NCBI GenBank assembly: GCA_902592345.1
Contig: CACJEE010000006.1
Span: 1-56,602, forward strand
From: an uncultured Alphaproteobacteria bacterium
GTDB lineage: Bacteria; Pseudomonadota; Alphaproteobacteria; HIMB59; GCA-002718135
Direction: 5' to 3'
DNA length: 56,602 nt
The position numbers and the translations under genes were made by a program. Below are positions 25,409 to 33,606 of the stretch, piece after piece. A model generated the notes under the pieces. That model made no database searches. It was not told the DNA's origin and saw only the letters and a program-made list of their open reading frames with translations. Each line of letters begins with the position of its first letter. The first letter of the stretch is position 1.

Positions 25409-26001
25409 CAAAAGTTATTGGAATCACCGGTGGAATTGGGTCTGGAAAAACAACACTTTGTAAACACTTAAAAAAAAAAGGATACCTTGTTCATGATTCT
25501 GACAAGTTTGTTTCTAGTATTTATAAAAAACCAAATAAGCGCTTTTTAAAGTTTCTTAAAAAAAATGTTTCTAAAGAGGTAGTGCAAAAAGATAAAATAA
25601 ATAAAATAAAAGTTTCTAGTATTATTTTTAACAAAGATGAGGTCAGAAAAAAGCTTGAAAAATATATTCACAAAGAGGTTAAAATATCTAGAGAAAGCTT
25701 TATAAAAAAAAACCGAAAAAACAACAAGGGCGCTATTTTTGTAGATATCCCACTTTTGCTTGAAAACAATCTTGAAAAAAACTTTGATATAGTTGTCTGC
25801 GTTCTGTCTAAGAAAAAACTTAGAACAGAAAGGGTTCTGAAAAGTAAAAAATTTACAAAACAAATTTTGAATAAAATTTTTAAATCCCAAACCTCAGACA
25901 GAGATAGGAGGCTAAGGTCGCAAATTATTATTAATAACAACAAAACAAAAAAAGACTTTATTTTTTCAGCAGAAAGAGCTTTAATGGAGTTTTTAAGATG
26001 A
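25405..26001 (+). CDS. coaE: Dephospho-CoA kinase
   Basis: A 198-residue P-loop kinase catalysing the last step of coenzyme A synthesis. The Walker A is IGITGGIGSGKTTLCKHL (about 5-22), followed by the CoaE-type HDSDK that replaces the usual DAD motif, then VDIPLLLENN and VCVLSKKKLRTERV, with a lid region ending SQTSDRDRRLRSQIIINN. Overlaps aroE and dnaQ by 4 nt each. Full length and no anomalies apart from the high Lys content shared with its neighbours. Confidence 0.95.
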   Translation: MTKVIGITGGIGSGKTTLCKHLKKKGYLVHDSDKFVSSIYKKPNKRFLKFLKKNVSKEVVQKDKINKIKVSSIIFNKDEVRKKLEKYIHKEVKISRESFIKKNRKNNKGAIFVDIPLLLENNLEKNFDIVVCVLSKKKLRTERVLKSKKFTKQILNKIFKSQTSDRDRRLRSQIIINNNKTKKDFIFSAERALMEFLR

Positions 26002-26678
26002 GAGAAGTTGTAATTGACACAGAAACAACCGGGCTTAGTTATAAAAACGGTGATAGAATTATTGAGGTGGGCTGTGTTGAGCTGATTAATCATGTTGCAA
26101 CTAACAACTTTTTACAATTTTATTGTAAGGTTGATAAAGAAATATCAGAAAGCGCTCAAAAAATTACAGGGATAACAAACCGCTTTTTAAGTGATAAAAA
26201 TAACTTTGGTGATCACCACCAGGAGTTTTTAGGCTTCATAAGCAGCGACCCACTAATTATTCATAATGCTGATTTTGATGTTGGTTTTATTAACAATGAA
26301 CTGTCGCTTATTGGAAAACCCTCTATTAAGAATCCTGTGATCGACACGGTTGCGCTTGCAAGAAAGACTCTCAACACACGAGTAGCAAACCTTGATTATT
26401 TATGCAGAAGATTCAAAGTAGATCTGTCAGAAAGAGATCTTCATGGGGCTTTATTAGACTCAAGATTATTGGCAGAGGTTTATCTAGAGCTTAAGGGAGG
26501 AAAGCAATTTTCAATGAATCTCTCAAAAGATAACAAAACAAAAACAAACCAAACCTCCAAAAAAGAAGCAAACAACAAAAAAATAATAACATTTCAAGCG
26601 CTAGAAGAGGATGTTGCCCTCCACAAAAAAACAGTTGGTGAAATAAAAGAGGCTGTTTGGAAAAAATATAACTATTAA
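25998..26678 (+). CDS. dnaQ: DNA polymerase III epsilon subunit (3'-5' proofreading exonuclease)
   Basis: A 226-residue DEDDh exonuclease giving the replicase its proofreading. ExoI is VIDTETTGLSYKNGDRIIEVG (Asp/Glu pair), ExoII is IIHNADFDVGFINNEL, and ExoIII carries RDLHGALLDSRLLAEVYLEL with the His and Asp. A Lys-rich C-terminal tail after about residue 176 would bind the alpha subunit. In many alphaproteobacteria secB comes next; here the Tim44-like gene follows directly with only 29 bp, so secB is missing from this locus. Confidence 0.96.
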   Translation: MREVVIDTETTGLSYKNGDRIIEVGCVELINHVATNNFLQFYCKVDKEISESAQKITGITNRFLSDKNNFGDHHQEFLGFISSDPLIIHNADFDVGFINNELSLIGKPSIKNPVIDTVALARKTLNTRVANLDYLCRRFKVDLSERDLHGALLDSRLLAEVYLELKGGKQFSMNLSKDNKTKTNQTSKKEANNKKIITFQALEEDVALHKKTVGEIKEAVWKKYNY

Positions 26679-26707
26679 AATATAAAAAAGTAATTATATA
26701 TTCAGGT

Positions 26708-27295
26708 GTGGTTTATGGTGATTTGCAGTTTTTTGATTTAATTATATTTGCAGCAATTGCTGTTTTTATTATTTATCGTCTAAGGAGTGTTCTTGGTAAA
26801 AGAACTGGTTTTCAAAAAAACACAAAACAACAAGAGCAGGAATTTATCAAAAAAGAAAATAAACCCCATCAAGACAAAATACCTCAACTTACAGAAAGTG
26901 AAAAAAAATTTGAAATTGTATATAAAAAAGCCAGCTCTTTTGACCACAAAGCTTTTTTAGAAGGTGCAAAAAAAGCATTTGAAATTATAATTACTGCTTT
27001 TAACAAAGGGGATAAAAAAACCTTAAAAAACCTAGTATCAAAAGATGTTTACAGTGCTTTTGAAAAAGCCATTGATTCAGGCTCAAACAACTCAAACTCA
27101 CAATTTTATTCCTTGGTTGTTGATGGAATTGAAGACGCAAAAGTAGAGGGGGGAAAAATTACAATCGCAGTAAATTTTATAAGCGAACAAATACTTGGAG
27201 ACAATGAAGAAAATATTGTAAAAAATAAAGACACGTGGATTTTTGAAAAACCAGAGAACTCAAAAGAGCCTTCTTGGACGCTGGTATCAACTTAA
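26708..27295 (+). CDS. Tim44-like domain protein (TimA family)
   Basis: A 195-residue protein with an N-terminal membrane segment (FFDLIIFAAIAVFIIYRLRSV) and the RLRSVLGKRTG motif typical of alphaproteobacterial Tim44-like proteins, a charged linker, then the Tim44/MRPL45 fold (KAFEIIITAFNKGDKKTLKNL, YSAFEKAI, WIFEKPENSKEPSWTLVST). The mitochondrial relative tethers the import motor; the bacterial role at the inner membrane is unclear. The start is GTG 26708, chosen because it gives the family N terminus; no ATG is available. The gene usually precedes mltA and smr, but here a T4-type lysozyme is in the mltA position. Confidence 0.88.
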   Translation: MVYGDLQFFDLIIFAAIAVFIIYRLRSVLGKRTGFQKNTKQQEQEFIKKENKPHQDKIPQLTESEKKFEIVYKKASSFDHKAFLEGAKKAFEIIITAFNKGDKKTLKNLVSKDVYSAFEKAIDSGSNNSNSQFYSLVVDGIEDAKVEGGKITIAVNFISEQILGDNEENIVKNKDTWIFEKPENSKEPSWTLVST

Positions 27296-27731
27296 TAATT
27301 TGCGCTATTTAAAACTTATAAAAAGAATAAAAAAAAATGAAGGGTTTTCTTCTATACCATATAAAGACCAACTAGGCTTTTTAACAATTGGATATGGGCA
27401 CTTAATATTATTGGAGGAGAAATATTTAATAGAAACCAAACCAACCAAAACTAAATTAGAAAAATTATTTATACAAGATTTTAAAAACGCCGTTAAAGAT
27501 TATAGAAAATATTTAAAAAAAAACACATCCAACAAAAAAGAGGAAGAGCTTTTAATTGAAATGGTTTTTCAAATGGGAATAATCAAGGTTCTTAAGTTTA
27601 AAAGCTTACTGCGCAATATGAAAAAAAAGAATAAACACCTTGTTTGTTTTGAAATGATGAAAAGCCTTTGGTATAATCAAACACCAAAAAGAGTGAAAGA
27701 GCTAATTAAGGTATTTCTAAAAAATGAATAA
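27243..27731 (+). CDS. T4-type lysozyme (glycoside hydrolase family 24 muramidase)
   Basis: Up to 162 residues, clearly related to phage T4 lysozyme, which cuts the MurNAc-GlcNAc bond of peptidoglycan. The catalytic Glu, Asp and Thr are all kept (NEGFSSIPYKDQLGFLTIGYG), and the C-terminal lobe keeps EMVFQMG and SLWYNQTPKRVKELI, nearly the T4 words. No signal peptide or N-terminal membrane segment is seen, so export would need another route. The ATG at 27243 overlaps the tim44-like gene by 53 nt; a TTG at 27300, five nt after that gene's stop, would give a 143-residue protein starting just before the domain and is an equally good candidate. It overlaps smr by 8 nt. It occupies the slot where mltA, a lytic transglycosylase, usually sits. 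Confidence 0.85.
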   Translation: MKNQRTQKSLLGRWYQLNNLRYLKLIKRIKKNEGFSSIPYKDQLGFLTIGYGHLILLEEKYLIETKPTKTKLEKLFIQDFKNAVKDYRKYLKKNTSNKKEEELLIEMVFQMGIIKVLKFKSLLRNMKKKNKHLVCFEMMKSLWYNQTPKRVKELIKVFLKNE

Positions 27732-28272
27732 CGAAGAAAACGATTTATTTTTAAAACAAATGAAGGGGGTTACGCCCATAAAAAAAAACAACAGAACGCC
27801 CAACAAAAAAACAATCAACAAAAACAAATTTATTAAAAAAAAAACCAAACTAACAAATGCTAATAATTTAGAAATTGAAAAAAAAACAGATGCAAAACGC
27901 TCTCATTTTTCCCTTGAAAAAACTAATATTAGGAAAAATATCAAAAAAAATATTTTAAAAATCGATAAAAAAATAGATTTTCATGGAAGGGGTCTTTTAG
28001 AGGCAGAAGAAATTTTTTCATCCACAATTTTAGAGTGTTTTAATAAAAACAAAAGATGCCTTTTGTTTATAACGGGAAAGGGGGTTTTTAAAAAAAAAGA
28101 TTATGATTGCAACAACAAACCCAAACTTTATCATGGTGTTATAAGGGCGGCTTTTTTTAATTGGGTAAAGTCTAAAAATTATTCAAAACACATTCTTGCT
28201 TTTGAGCAAGCTTCAATAGAGCATGGAGGTGACGGCGCCTTTTATGTTTATTTAAGAAAAAATAAAAATTAA
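27724..28272 (+). CDS. Smr-domain protein
   Basis: A 182-residue protein with a disordered Lys/Asn-rich N-terminal half and a C-terminal Smr domain: KIDFHGRGLLEAEEIFSST, then LLFITGKGV, GVIRAAFFNWV and AFEQASIEHGGDGAFYVYL. The LDLHG-type motif here reads IDFHG and the second conserved TGKG motif is intact. Smr domains are nucleases acting on DNA or on mRNA in collided ribosomes; which applies to this short alphaproteobacterial form is not known. It is the last gene of the rightward operon and overlaps the convergent DUF3108 gene by 4 nt. Confidence 0.88.
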   Translation: MNNEENDLFLKQMKGVTPIKKNNRTPNKKTINKNKFIKKKTKLTNANNLEIEKKTDAKRSHFSLEKTNIRKNIKKNILKIDKKIDFHGRGLLEAEEIFSSTILECFNKNKRCLLFITGKGVFKKKDYDCNNKPKLYHGVIRAAFFNWVKSKNYSKHILAFEQASIEHGGDGAFYVYLRKNKN

Positions 28273-28937
28273 TTTTGCTCTAACTTAAAAATCTTTCCAT
28301 CAAAATAGATAAGCATCTTGTGAGGCAAAATCTCTGTAATTTTTTTTTCAAAAATTATTTTTTCAAACTTGTTTCTTTTATGATCTGCCCACAAATTATA
28401 ATAGTTTACAATTTCAATTGTGACTTGGGTGTTATTTTCATCATATCTTGCCATCATAGTGTACAATCTTCTACCATCAACAACTAAGGCGCTTTTTTCG
28501 CCCATCATTATTTTTTGAAAAGCTGTTAGTGGATCGTTTGTATATTGAACATCAAACACGTTGAGTCTTATTGTTTCTTCTTCAACCGGCTCCTGTTTTA
28601 GTGAAATCAACCTATCTCCACCAAATCTTAATTCCATATTTTTAATTGTTTTTTTAGTCTGCCAAAAGTGCTTATATTTTTTTGGTATTAACCCCTTTTT
28701 GTTTATTAAGCCTTCGGAAAAATACTCACCATTAAAACGATATATTGCTGACAAAAAACCTTTGTTTTTTAGGCTGAGCTTGTTTGAATAATCATCACTG
28801 CCTATTTTAATTTCCCAATTTAATTCGCCTATTTTTATGCCCCCAACCTTAACAACATAATCTTTTTTAATTTCTGCCCCAAACACAGGCCAACCAAAAA
28901 GAAACAAAAAAACAAAACTATTTAAAAATAACTTCAT
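28269..28937 (-). CDS. DUF3108 family exported protein
   Basis: A 222-residue protein with a signal peptide (MKLFLNSFVFLFLFGWPVFG, cleavage likely after GA near 21) and the DUF3108 pattern: DYVVKVGGIKIGELNWEI near the start, then antiparallel strands through KNKGFLSAIYRFNGEY and a C-terminal strand/turn series. Family members are periplasmic or outer-membrane-associated with no settled function; they fold like lipoprotein-handling beta proteins. Its start overlaps the GT39 gene by 20 nt, so the two are co-transcribed in an envelope-related leftward unit with the PAP2 gene. Confidence 0.75.
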   Translation of the reverse strand: MKLFLNSFVFLFLFGWPVFGAEIKKDYVVKVGGIKIGELNWEIKIGSDDYSNKLSLKNKGFLSAIYRFNGEYFSEGLINKKGLIPKKYKHFWQTKKTIKNMELRFGGDRLISLKQEPVEEETIRLNVFDVQYTNDPLTAFQKIMMGEKSALVVDGRRLYTMMARYDENNTQVTIEIVNYYNLWADHKRNKFEKIIFEKKITEILPHKMLIYFDGKIFKLEQN

Positions 28938-30303
28938 AAAATTTTAAATTATTAGAACTAAAAGGAACATCAAATTCTTTTAGCAACTTCATTTGATTTG
29001 CTTTTAACAGATATTTGATGTCGGCATTATTGCCGATTAAATAAAAATCACTCTCTTGTGCTTGGCTTAAAGGAGAGATCATTTGGAAATGATTTGTTAT
29101 TACACCACCACCCTTATAAGGCATATATATCTTATTAGGTCGGTCTCTTATTTCATATGATATGTTAGAAAAAATTATTCGATCACTAATAACTAAGTCC
29201 ATATCCCCTGTTTTTTTCAAAATTTCTTTAACAAAAACATCTATCCCTCTAATTCTATCAAACATTTTACCGTTTGAGGAAATCAAGATAGAGACAAACA
29301 GGAAAACAGCAAAAACATAGTTGATGCCAAAGTTAATTACTATTAAATTTTTCTTTTTTTCTTCTACAAGCCTGAAGAATAAAATAAACAAAGAAATCAA
29401 TGCCGGTGCTGCCCAATTGGCATTAGCCCTTACAAGAAAGCTTTCAAACAAAATGATGATAATAATTGGCAATGAAAAAATTAATAAAAACTTATTTTCA
29501 AAATCCAAACGAAATGACCTAAACACATACAAAAAAGACAAAAACAAAATAGGACCCACCATAAAAATTTGTGAAACCAAGAACTTTAATGGCTCACCAA
29601 AATTAAGATTAAGGTTTTTTAAATTTGCATTACTTGAAGTATGGGCAATTGTTATCCATCCATTAACAATATTCCAATAGATGTTAGGCAACAAAACTAA
29701 CAAAAGAACCAAAACACAAGAGAGCCATCCAAGAGCGCGGCTTTTAAGAGAGGTCAACACTGTTTTGTCTGCAGAAACCAGTATTAAAAAACTTAATAAA
29801 AAATAAACAGCAGCGTATTTGGCCAGAAATGCCAAGCCCAAAAAAACCCCCAATAAAACAAAGTTTATCACTGAGCCGTCTTTTCTTATCTCTAGAAGTT
29901 TTGTCATAGACAGCACCCAAAACAAAAGAAGCAAAAGATCTGTAGAAATCAAAAATGATGAAACGGTTGCAGCTGGAATTAACAAAAAACTAAAAGAGCA
30001 AATAATAGATTTGTTTTTTGACAAACTTAGTTGCAAGCAAAGCCCATAAAAAGAAAAGAATAGTAAAAAATAAATCAGAAGAGGAAACATTTTCAGAGAA
30101 AAAAAAGAATCCCCAAACAATCGAATATATCCTGATAAAAACCAGGCAAGAAGAGGGGGTTTAGAAAAATACCCAAGATCTAAATTTTGAGACCACAACC
30201 AATATTGTGCCTCATCACCATATAATGAAAAACTAGTAAAAAAAGATGCAGAAACTTTAAGGCCAACAATAGCTAAAACCAAACAGGCAAACATCCTATT
30301 CAT
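28918..30303 (-). CDS. GT39/ArnT-like membrane glycosyltransferase
   Basis: A 461-residue multi-pass protein of the GT-C fold (PMT_2 type). The first periplasmic loop has the catalytic Asp context YGDEAQYWLWSQNLDLGYFS followed by KPPLLAWFLSG, the hallmark of ArnT-like transferases that take a sugar from undecaprenyl phosphate. About ten hydrophobic segments follow, then a soluble C-terminal domain from about residue 345. The acceptor could be lipid A, a glycan or a protein; nothing in the sequence decides. It overlaps the tandem-PAP2 gene by 8 nt, and a lipid-phosphate phosphatase beside an undecaprenyl-sugar transferase suggests a shared lipid-linked pathway. Confidence 0.82.
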   Translation of the reverse strand: MNRMFACLVLAIVGLKVSASFFTSFSLYGDEAQYWLWSQNLDLGYFSKPPLLAWFLSGYIRLFGDSFFSLKMFPLLIYFLLFFSFYGLCLQLSLSKNKSIICSFSFLLIPAATVSSFLISTDLLLLLFWVLSMTKLLEIRKDGSVINFVLLGVFLGLAFLAKYAAVYFLLSFLILVSADKTVLTSLKSRALGWLSCVLVLLLVLLPNIYWNIVNGWITIAHTSSNANLKNLNLNFGEPLKFLVSQIFMVGPILFLSFLYVFRSFRLDFENKFLLIFSLPIIIIILFESFLVRANANWAAPALISLFILFFRLVEEKKKNLIVINFGINYVFAVFLFVSILISSNGKMFDRIRGIDVFVKEILKKTGDMDLVISDRIIFSNISYEIRDRPNKIYMPYKGGGVITNHFQMISPLSQAQESDFYLIGNNADIKYLLKANQMKLLKEFDVPFSSNNLKFYEVIFK

Positions 30304-31630
30304 TCAAAACCCTTTTATATATAATAAAAGAAGAAAACATTATGCCTGTTACAATAATTTGAGAAAAGACGACATCACTAAAGAAATGCCCTCCCGCAAT
30401 AATTCTAACAAAACCAAGGCTTGTGCCAAACAAAATAGACAAATAAATAAAAATATTTTTTTTTGTTATAAAATAAAAAACTATTAAGGCAAAGCCAACA
30501 GACGCATCACCAGAAACAAAAGAGCAATTTGAAATACATGAATCGCCGAGCTTATACCAAGGAGTAAAAACATCATTACCACCAAATTCTAAAATATCGT
30601 TAGGCCTTGTTCTGCCCCACATATTTTTCAACAAGACATTAACAAACACAATCAAAGTTGCTACTCCCGCTATCCAAACAAAAATTATTTCCTTTGGGTG
30701 AAACTTATATCCAAAATAAATTTTATGAATAGGAATAAAGCTCCCAATTATTGGCAAAACAAAAATATAAAGCACTAAAAAAGGAAGTAAAATGTCTCTA
30801 AAAATTACAGATAAAATATGCTGGCTTTGAAGAAAAAACTGAGTATCCCCGTAATAAAAAAGACTGCTTAGAAAAACATCAAAAACATAACCAACAGTAA
30901 CAAACACACCTATCACTAAAAAAACAACATTAGATTTTAATAACAATGAAGTTTTTTTTATTTTAAAATTTTGAACAGACATTTTTGGGTAGCGCTTTTC
31001 AAGAAACACTAAAAAAACCCTATATAAAATTATAGCAACAAGTCCTCCCGCAACTATATCTGTTGTAAAATGAGCACCCACAACAACCCTGCTAAGCGCA
31101 ACAACAAAACCTAACAACAAAAAAAACATCCTTAACCCTGGAATTAACAAGCTTAATATTATTGCTATTGCAAAGATTGTTGAAGAATGTCCAGAGGGAA
31201 AAGAGTGAAAAGAGGCATCAGTAGAAAAAAAACTAAAACTAGTACCAGTATCAAAATCAACATAGTTTGGTCTTGGTCTTCCAATAATATGTTTTAAGAG
31301 TTGGGTTACCAAACCTACTAAAATTAAATAAAAAAAACTGAAAATACTAAAATTTTTTAAATACAGCCATTTTTTATTTGATATCAATTTTATTTTTTCA
31401 CCTAAAAAAGATAACAAAAAAACAGATATAATAATTATAAAATACCACAAGGAGTCACCTAATTGTGTTATTCTAATAAAAAATTTTTTTAGATAAAGTG
31501 TTTCAAAGTTATAATTTAGATTAAAAAAATAATTGTAAAGAACAACATCAAGTTTGTAGGATAAAAAAATATTTACCACTAAAAAAATTAGTATGGCTAT
31601 CTCAACTTGTATTTTTTTAATCACAATCAA
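30296..31630 (-). CDS. Tandem PAP2 lipid-phosphate phosphatase
   Basis: A 444-residue membrane protein with two complete PAP2 units, about twice the usual length. Unit 1 (about 1-225) has KHIIGRPRPNY, FHSFPSGHSS and LSRVVVGAHFTTDIVAG, all catalytic residues present. Unit 2 (about 230-444) has KNMWGRTRPND, SFVSGDASVGFAL and FVRIIAGGHFFSDVV: motifs C1 and C3 are kept, but the C2 PSGH has become VSGD, so the His that protonates the leaving group is replaced by Asp. Related VSGE/VSGD variants occur in some lipid A phosphatase-like PAP2 proteins, so unit 2 may still be active on a different substrate. Likely substrates are undecaprenyl pyrophosphate or lipid A phosphates. It looks like an internal duplication or a fusion of two PAP2 genes. 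Confidence 0.85.
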   Translation of the reverse strand: MIVIKKIQVEIAILIFLVVNIFLSYKLDVVLYNYFFNLNYNFETLYLKKFFIRITQLGDSLWYFIIIISVFLLSFLGEKIKLISNKKWLYLKNFSIFSFFYLILVGLVTQLLKHIIGRPRPNYVDFDTGTSFSFFSTDASFHSFPSGHSSTIFAIAIILSLLIPGLRMFFLLLGFVVALSRVVVGAHFTTDIVAGGLVAIILYRVFLVFLEKRYPKMSVQNFKIKKTSLLLKSNVVFLVIGVFVTVGYVFDVFLSSLFYYGDTQFFLQSQHILSVIFRDILLPFLVLYIFVLPIIGSFIPIHKIYFGYKFHPKEIIFVWIAGVATLIVFVNVLLKNMWGRTRPNDILEFGGNDVFTPWYKLGDSCISNCSFVSGDASVGFALIVFYFITKKNIFIYLSILFGTSLGFVRIIAGGHFFSDVVFSQIIVTGIMFSSFIIYKRVLNE

Positions 31631-31662
31631 TCGTTAGGTAAGGTTGAGATTAAAATCAATAT

Positions 31663-32976
31663 TTATAGTATAAATTTAGACAGATCCTGACTTTTTATTA
31701 AATCAACAAGGTTGGTTTCAACAAATTTTTTATCTATAATAATGGCTGTTGGGCCAATATCAGAGGCATTAAAACTAACCTCCTCTAGAAGCTTTTCCAT
31801 TATAGTGTGCAGTCTTCTTGCTCCAATATTTTCAACATTTTGGTTTATTTCAGTGGCCAAGGATGCAATTGATTCAATGCCACCTTCATCAAATTCTAAG
31901 CTGACTTTTTCTGTTCCAAGAAGTCCAACATATTGTTTAATAAGGCTGTTTTGTGTTTCTGTTAATATAAGCTTAAAATCATCTTTGGACAAACTTTCTA
32001 ACTCAACACGAATTGGCAATCTACCCTGTAACTCAGGTAACATATCTGAGGGTTTTGAAAGATGAAATGCACCAGAAGCAATAAATAAAACATAATCAGT
32101 TTTGACTACCCCGTGTTTTGTTGACACCGCAGTTCCCTCAATTAGAGGAAGCAAATCCCTTTGAACACCCTCTCTTGACACATCTGCACCAGCTCTTTCA
32201 CTTCTTGATGTAATTTTATCTATTTCGTCAATAAAAACTATTCCGTTTTGCTCAACATCTTCAAGGGCTCTTGTTGTAATTTTATCTTGGTCTAACAACT
32301 TGTCTATTTCTTCTTCCAACAAATATGTATGTGAATCCTTAACTGTCATCTTTTTCATTTTTTTTTGCTTACCAAAATTTTTACCAAAGACATCACCTAA
32401 ATTTATCATCCCCATTTGAGAGCCTGGCATGCCGGGAATATCCATGGTTGGGAGACCCATTGATGGGTTAGCAGATACTGGAATTTCAACTTCTTTTTCA
32501 TTTAGTTCGCCCGTTCTAAGTTTTTGTCTAAAACTTTCCCTTGTAGATTCACTTGATGTTTTTGAAACCAAAATATCTAAGATTTTTTCTTCTGCATTTT
32601 TTTCTGCCTTTGCCTTAACCTCTTGGCCCATCTTTTCTTTGGTTTTGTTAATACTTATTTCTACAAGATCCCTTATAATTTGCTCAACATCTCTTCCAAC
32701 ATATCCAACTTCAGTAAATTTGGTGGCCTCAACTTTAACAAAAGGAGCATCTGCTAACTTTGCTAAACGACGTGATATTTCGGTTTTGCCACAACCTGTT
32801 GGGCCCACCATAAGGATGTTTTTAGGAACTATTTCATCTCTTAGAGTTTTGTCTAGTTGTTTTCTTCTCCACCTATTTCGAAGGGCTACAGCAACCGCCC
32901 TTTTTGCATTTTTTTGACCTATAATAAATTTATCTAACTCTGAAACTGTTTCTCTAGGACTGAAGCTCGACTCCAT
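31663..32976 (-). CDS. hslU: HslU, ATPase subunit of the HslUV protease
   Basis: A 437-residue AAA+ unfoldase. It opens with [20 protein letters not shown] and has Walker [18 protein letters not shown] (about 55-71), the pore-loop GYVGRDVE, the I domain (about 110-240, containing a Met/Gly-rich [17 protein letters not shown] stretch), Walker [12 protein letters not shown], and sensor 2 [18 protein letters not shown]. The C-terminal end SQDLSKFIL is the tail that inserts in HslV. It overlaps the hslV stop by 1 nt and is therefore translated from the same heat-shock transcript. Confidence 0.97.
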   Translation of the reverse strand: MESSFSPRETVSELDKFIIGQKNAKRAVAVALRNRWRRKQLDKTLRDEIVPKNILMVGPTGCGKTEISRRLAKLADAPFVKVEATKFTEVGYVGRDVEQIIRDLVEISINKTKEKMGQEVKAKAEKNAEEKILDILVSKTSSESTRESFRQKLRTGELNEKEVEIPVSANPSMGLPTMDIPGMPGSQMGMINLGDVFGKNFGKQKKMKKMTVKDSHTYLLEEEIDKLLDQDKITTRALEDVEQNGIVFIDEIDKITSRSERAGADVSREGVQRDLLPLIEGTAVSTKHGVVKTDYVLFIASGAFHLSKPSDMLPELQGRLPIRVELESLSKDDFKLILTETQNSLIKQYVGLLGTEKVSLEFDEGGIESIASLATEINQNVENIGARRLHTIMEKLLEEVSFNASDIGPTAIIIDKKFVETNLVDLIKSQDLSKFIL

Positions 32977-33521
32977 TATAATTCTATTGTCTCCGATATA
33001 ATATTATGATTTGTATAAATACAAATATCAGCAGCTATATTTAGAGATTCAATTGCTATCTCTTTTGCATTCAAATTGGTATTTTTAATAAGCGCTTTAG
33101 CAGCACTGTTGGCGTACGGACCCCCAGATCCAATTGCTAATATTCCGTCATCTGATTCAATAACATCTCCCGTTCCAGATAGTAGCAAACTTATATCTTT
33201 GTCCGCGACAATCATCATTGCCTCAAGCCTTCTTAAGTATCTATCGGTTCTCCAGTCTTTGGCCAATTCAACACAAGCTCTTTTGAGTTGATTTTTATAC
33301 TGATCCAGCTTGGACTCTAACCTTTCAAATAATGCAAACGCATCTGCTGTTGAGCCAGCAAAACCAGAAATAACTGAGTTGTCCTGACCTAGTCTTCTTA
33401 TTTTTTTTACATTAGCTTTCATAACAGTGTTACCAAAACTAGCCTGTCCATCGCCCGCAACAACTACCAGGTTGTCTTTTCGTATGCCAATTATTGTTGT
33501 AGATTTAATAACTTCTTTCAT
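32976..33521 (-). CDS. hslV: HslV, peptidase subunit of the HslUV protease
   Basis: A 181-residue proteasome-like threonine peptidase. After a seven- to eight-residue propeptide (MKEVIKS) comes the N-terminal nucleophile block [20 protein letters not shown], then [24 protein letters not shown] and [17 protein letters not shown]. The common GDGQVSLG is GDGQASFG here, a mild variant. It forms the dodecameric chamber for HslU. The start has no visible ribosome site; a matching RpoH-type promoter lies so close (33533-33560) that the mRNA may be nearly leaderless. Confidence 0.97.
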   Translation of the reverse strand: MKEVIKSTTIIGIRKDNLVVVAGDGQASFGNTVMKANVKKIRRLGQDNSVISGFAGSTADAFALFERLESKLDQYKNQLKRACVELAKDWRTDRYLRRLEAMMIVADKDISLLLSGTGDVIESDDGILAIGSGGPYANSAAKALIKNTNLNAKEIAIESLNIAADICIYTNHNIISETIEL

Positions 33522-33532
33522 TTCTAAGAATA

Positions 33533-33560
33533 AAATGGCTATTTAATTCTTTTAATCAAG
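33533..33560 (-). promoter_or_regulatory. Candidate RpoH (sigma-32) promoter of hslVU
   Basis: On the minus strand CTTG (33560-33557) is followed after exactly 16 nt by AGCCATTT (33540-33533), fitting CTTG-N16-nnCCATnT. The same element and spacing occur upstream of dnaK. It ends 12 nt before the hslV start codon, and hslVU is a classical heat-shock operon. Confidence 0.55.
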
Positions 33561-33606
33561 TGATTTGCCTAGAATATTTATTATTTCACTGATATTAGGC
33601 GATTTT

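Noticed and set aside
20000-28000. A sharp GC-skew switch that would mark origin or terminus
   Set aside because: Counts on sampled 60-nt lines gave inconsistent signs that follow gene content; a full calculation is needed, so no claim is made.
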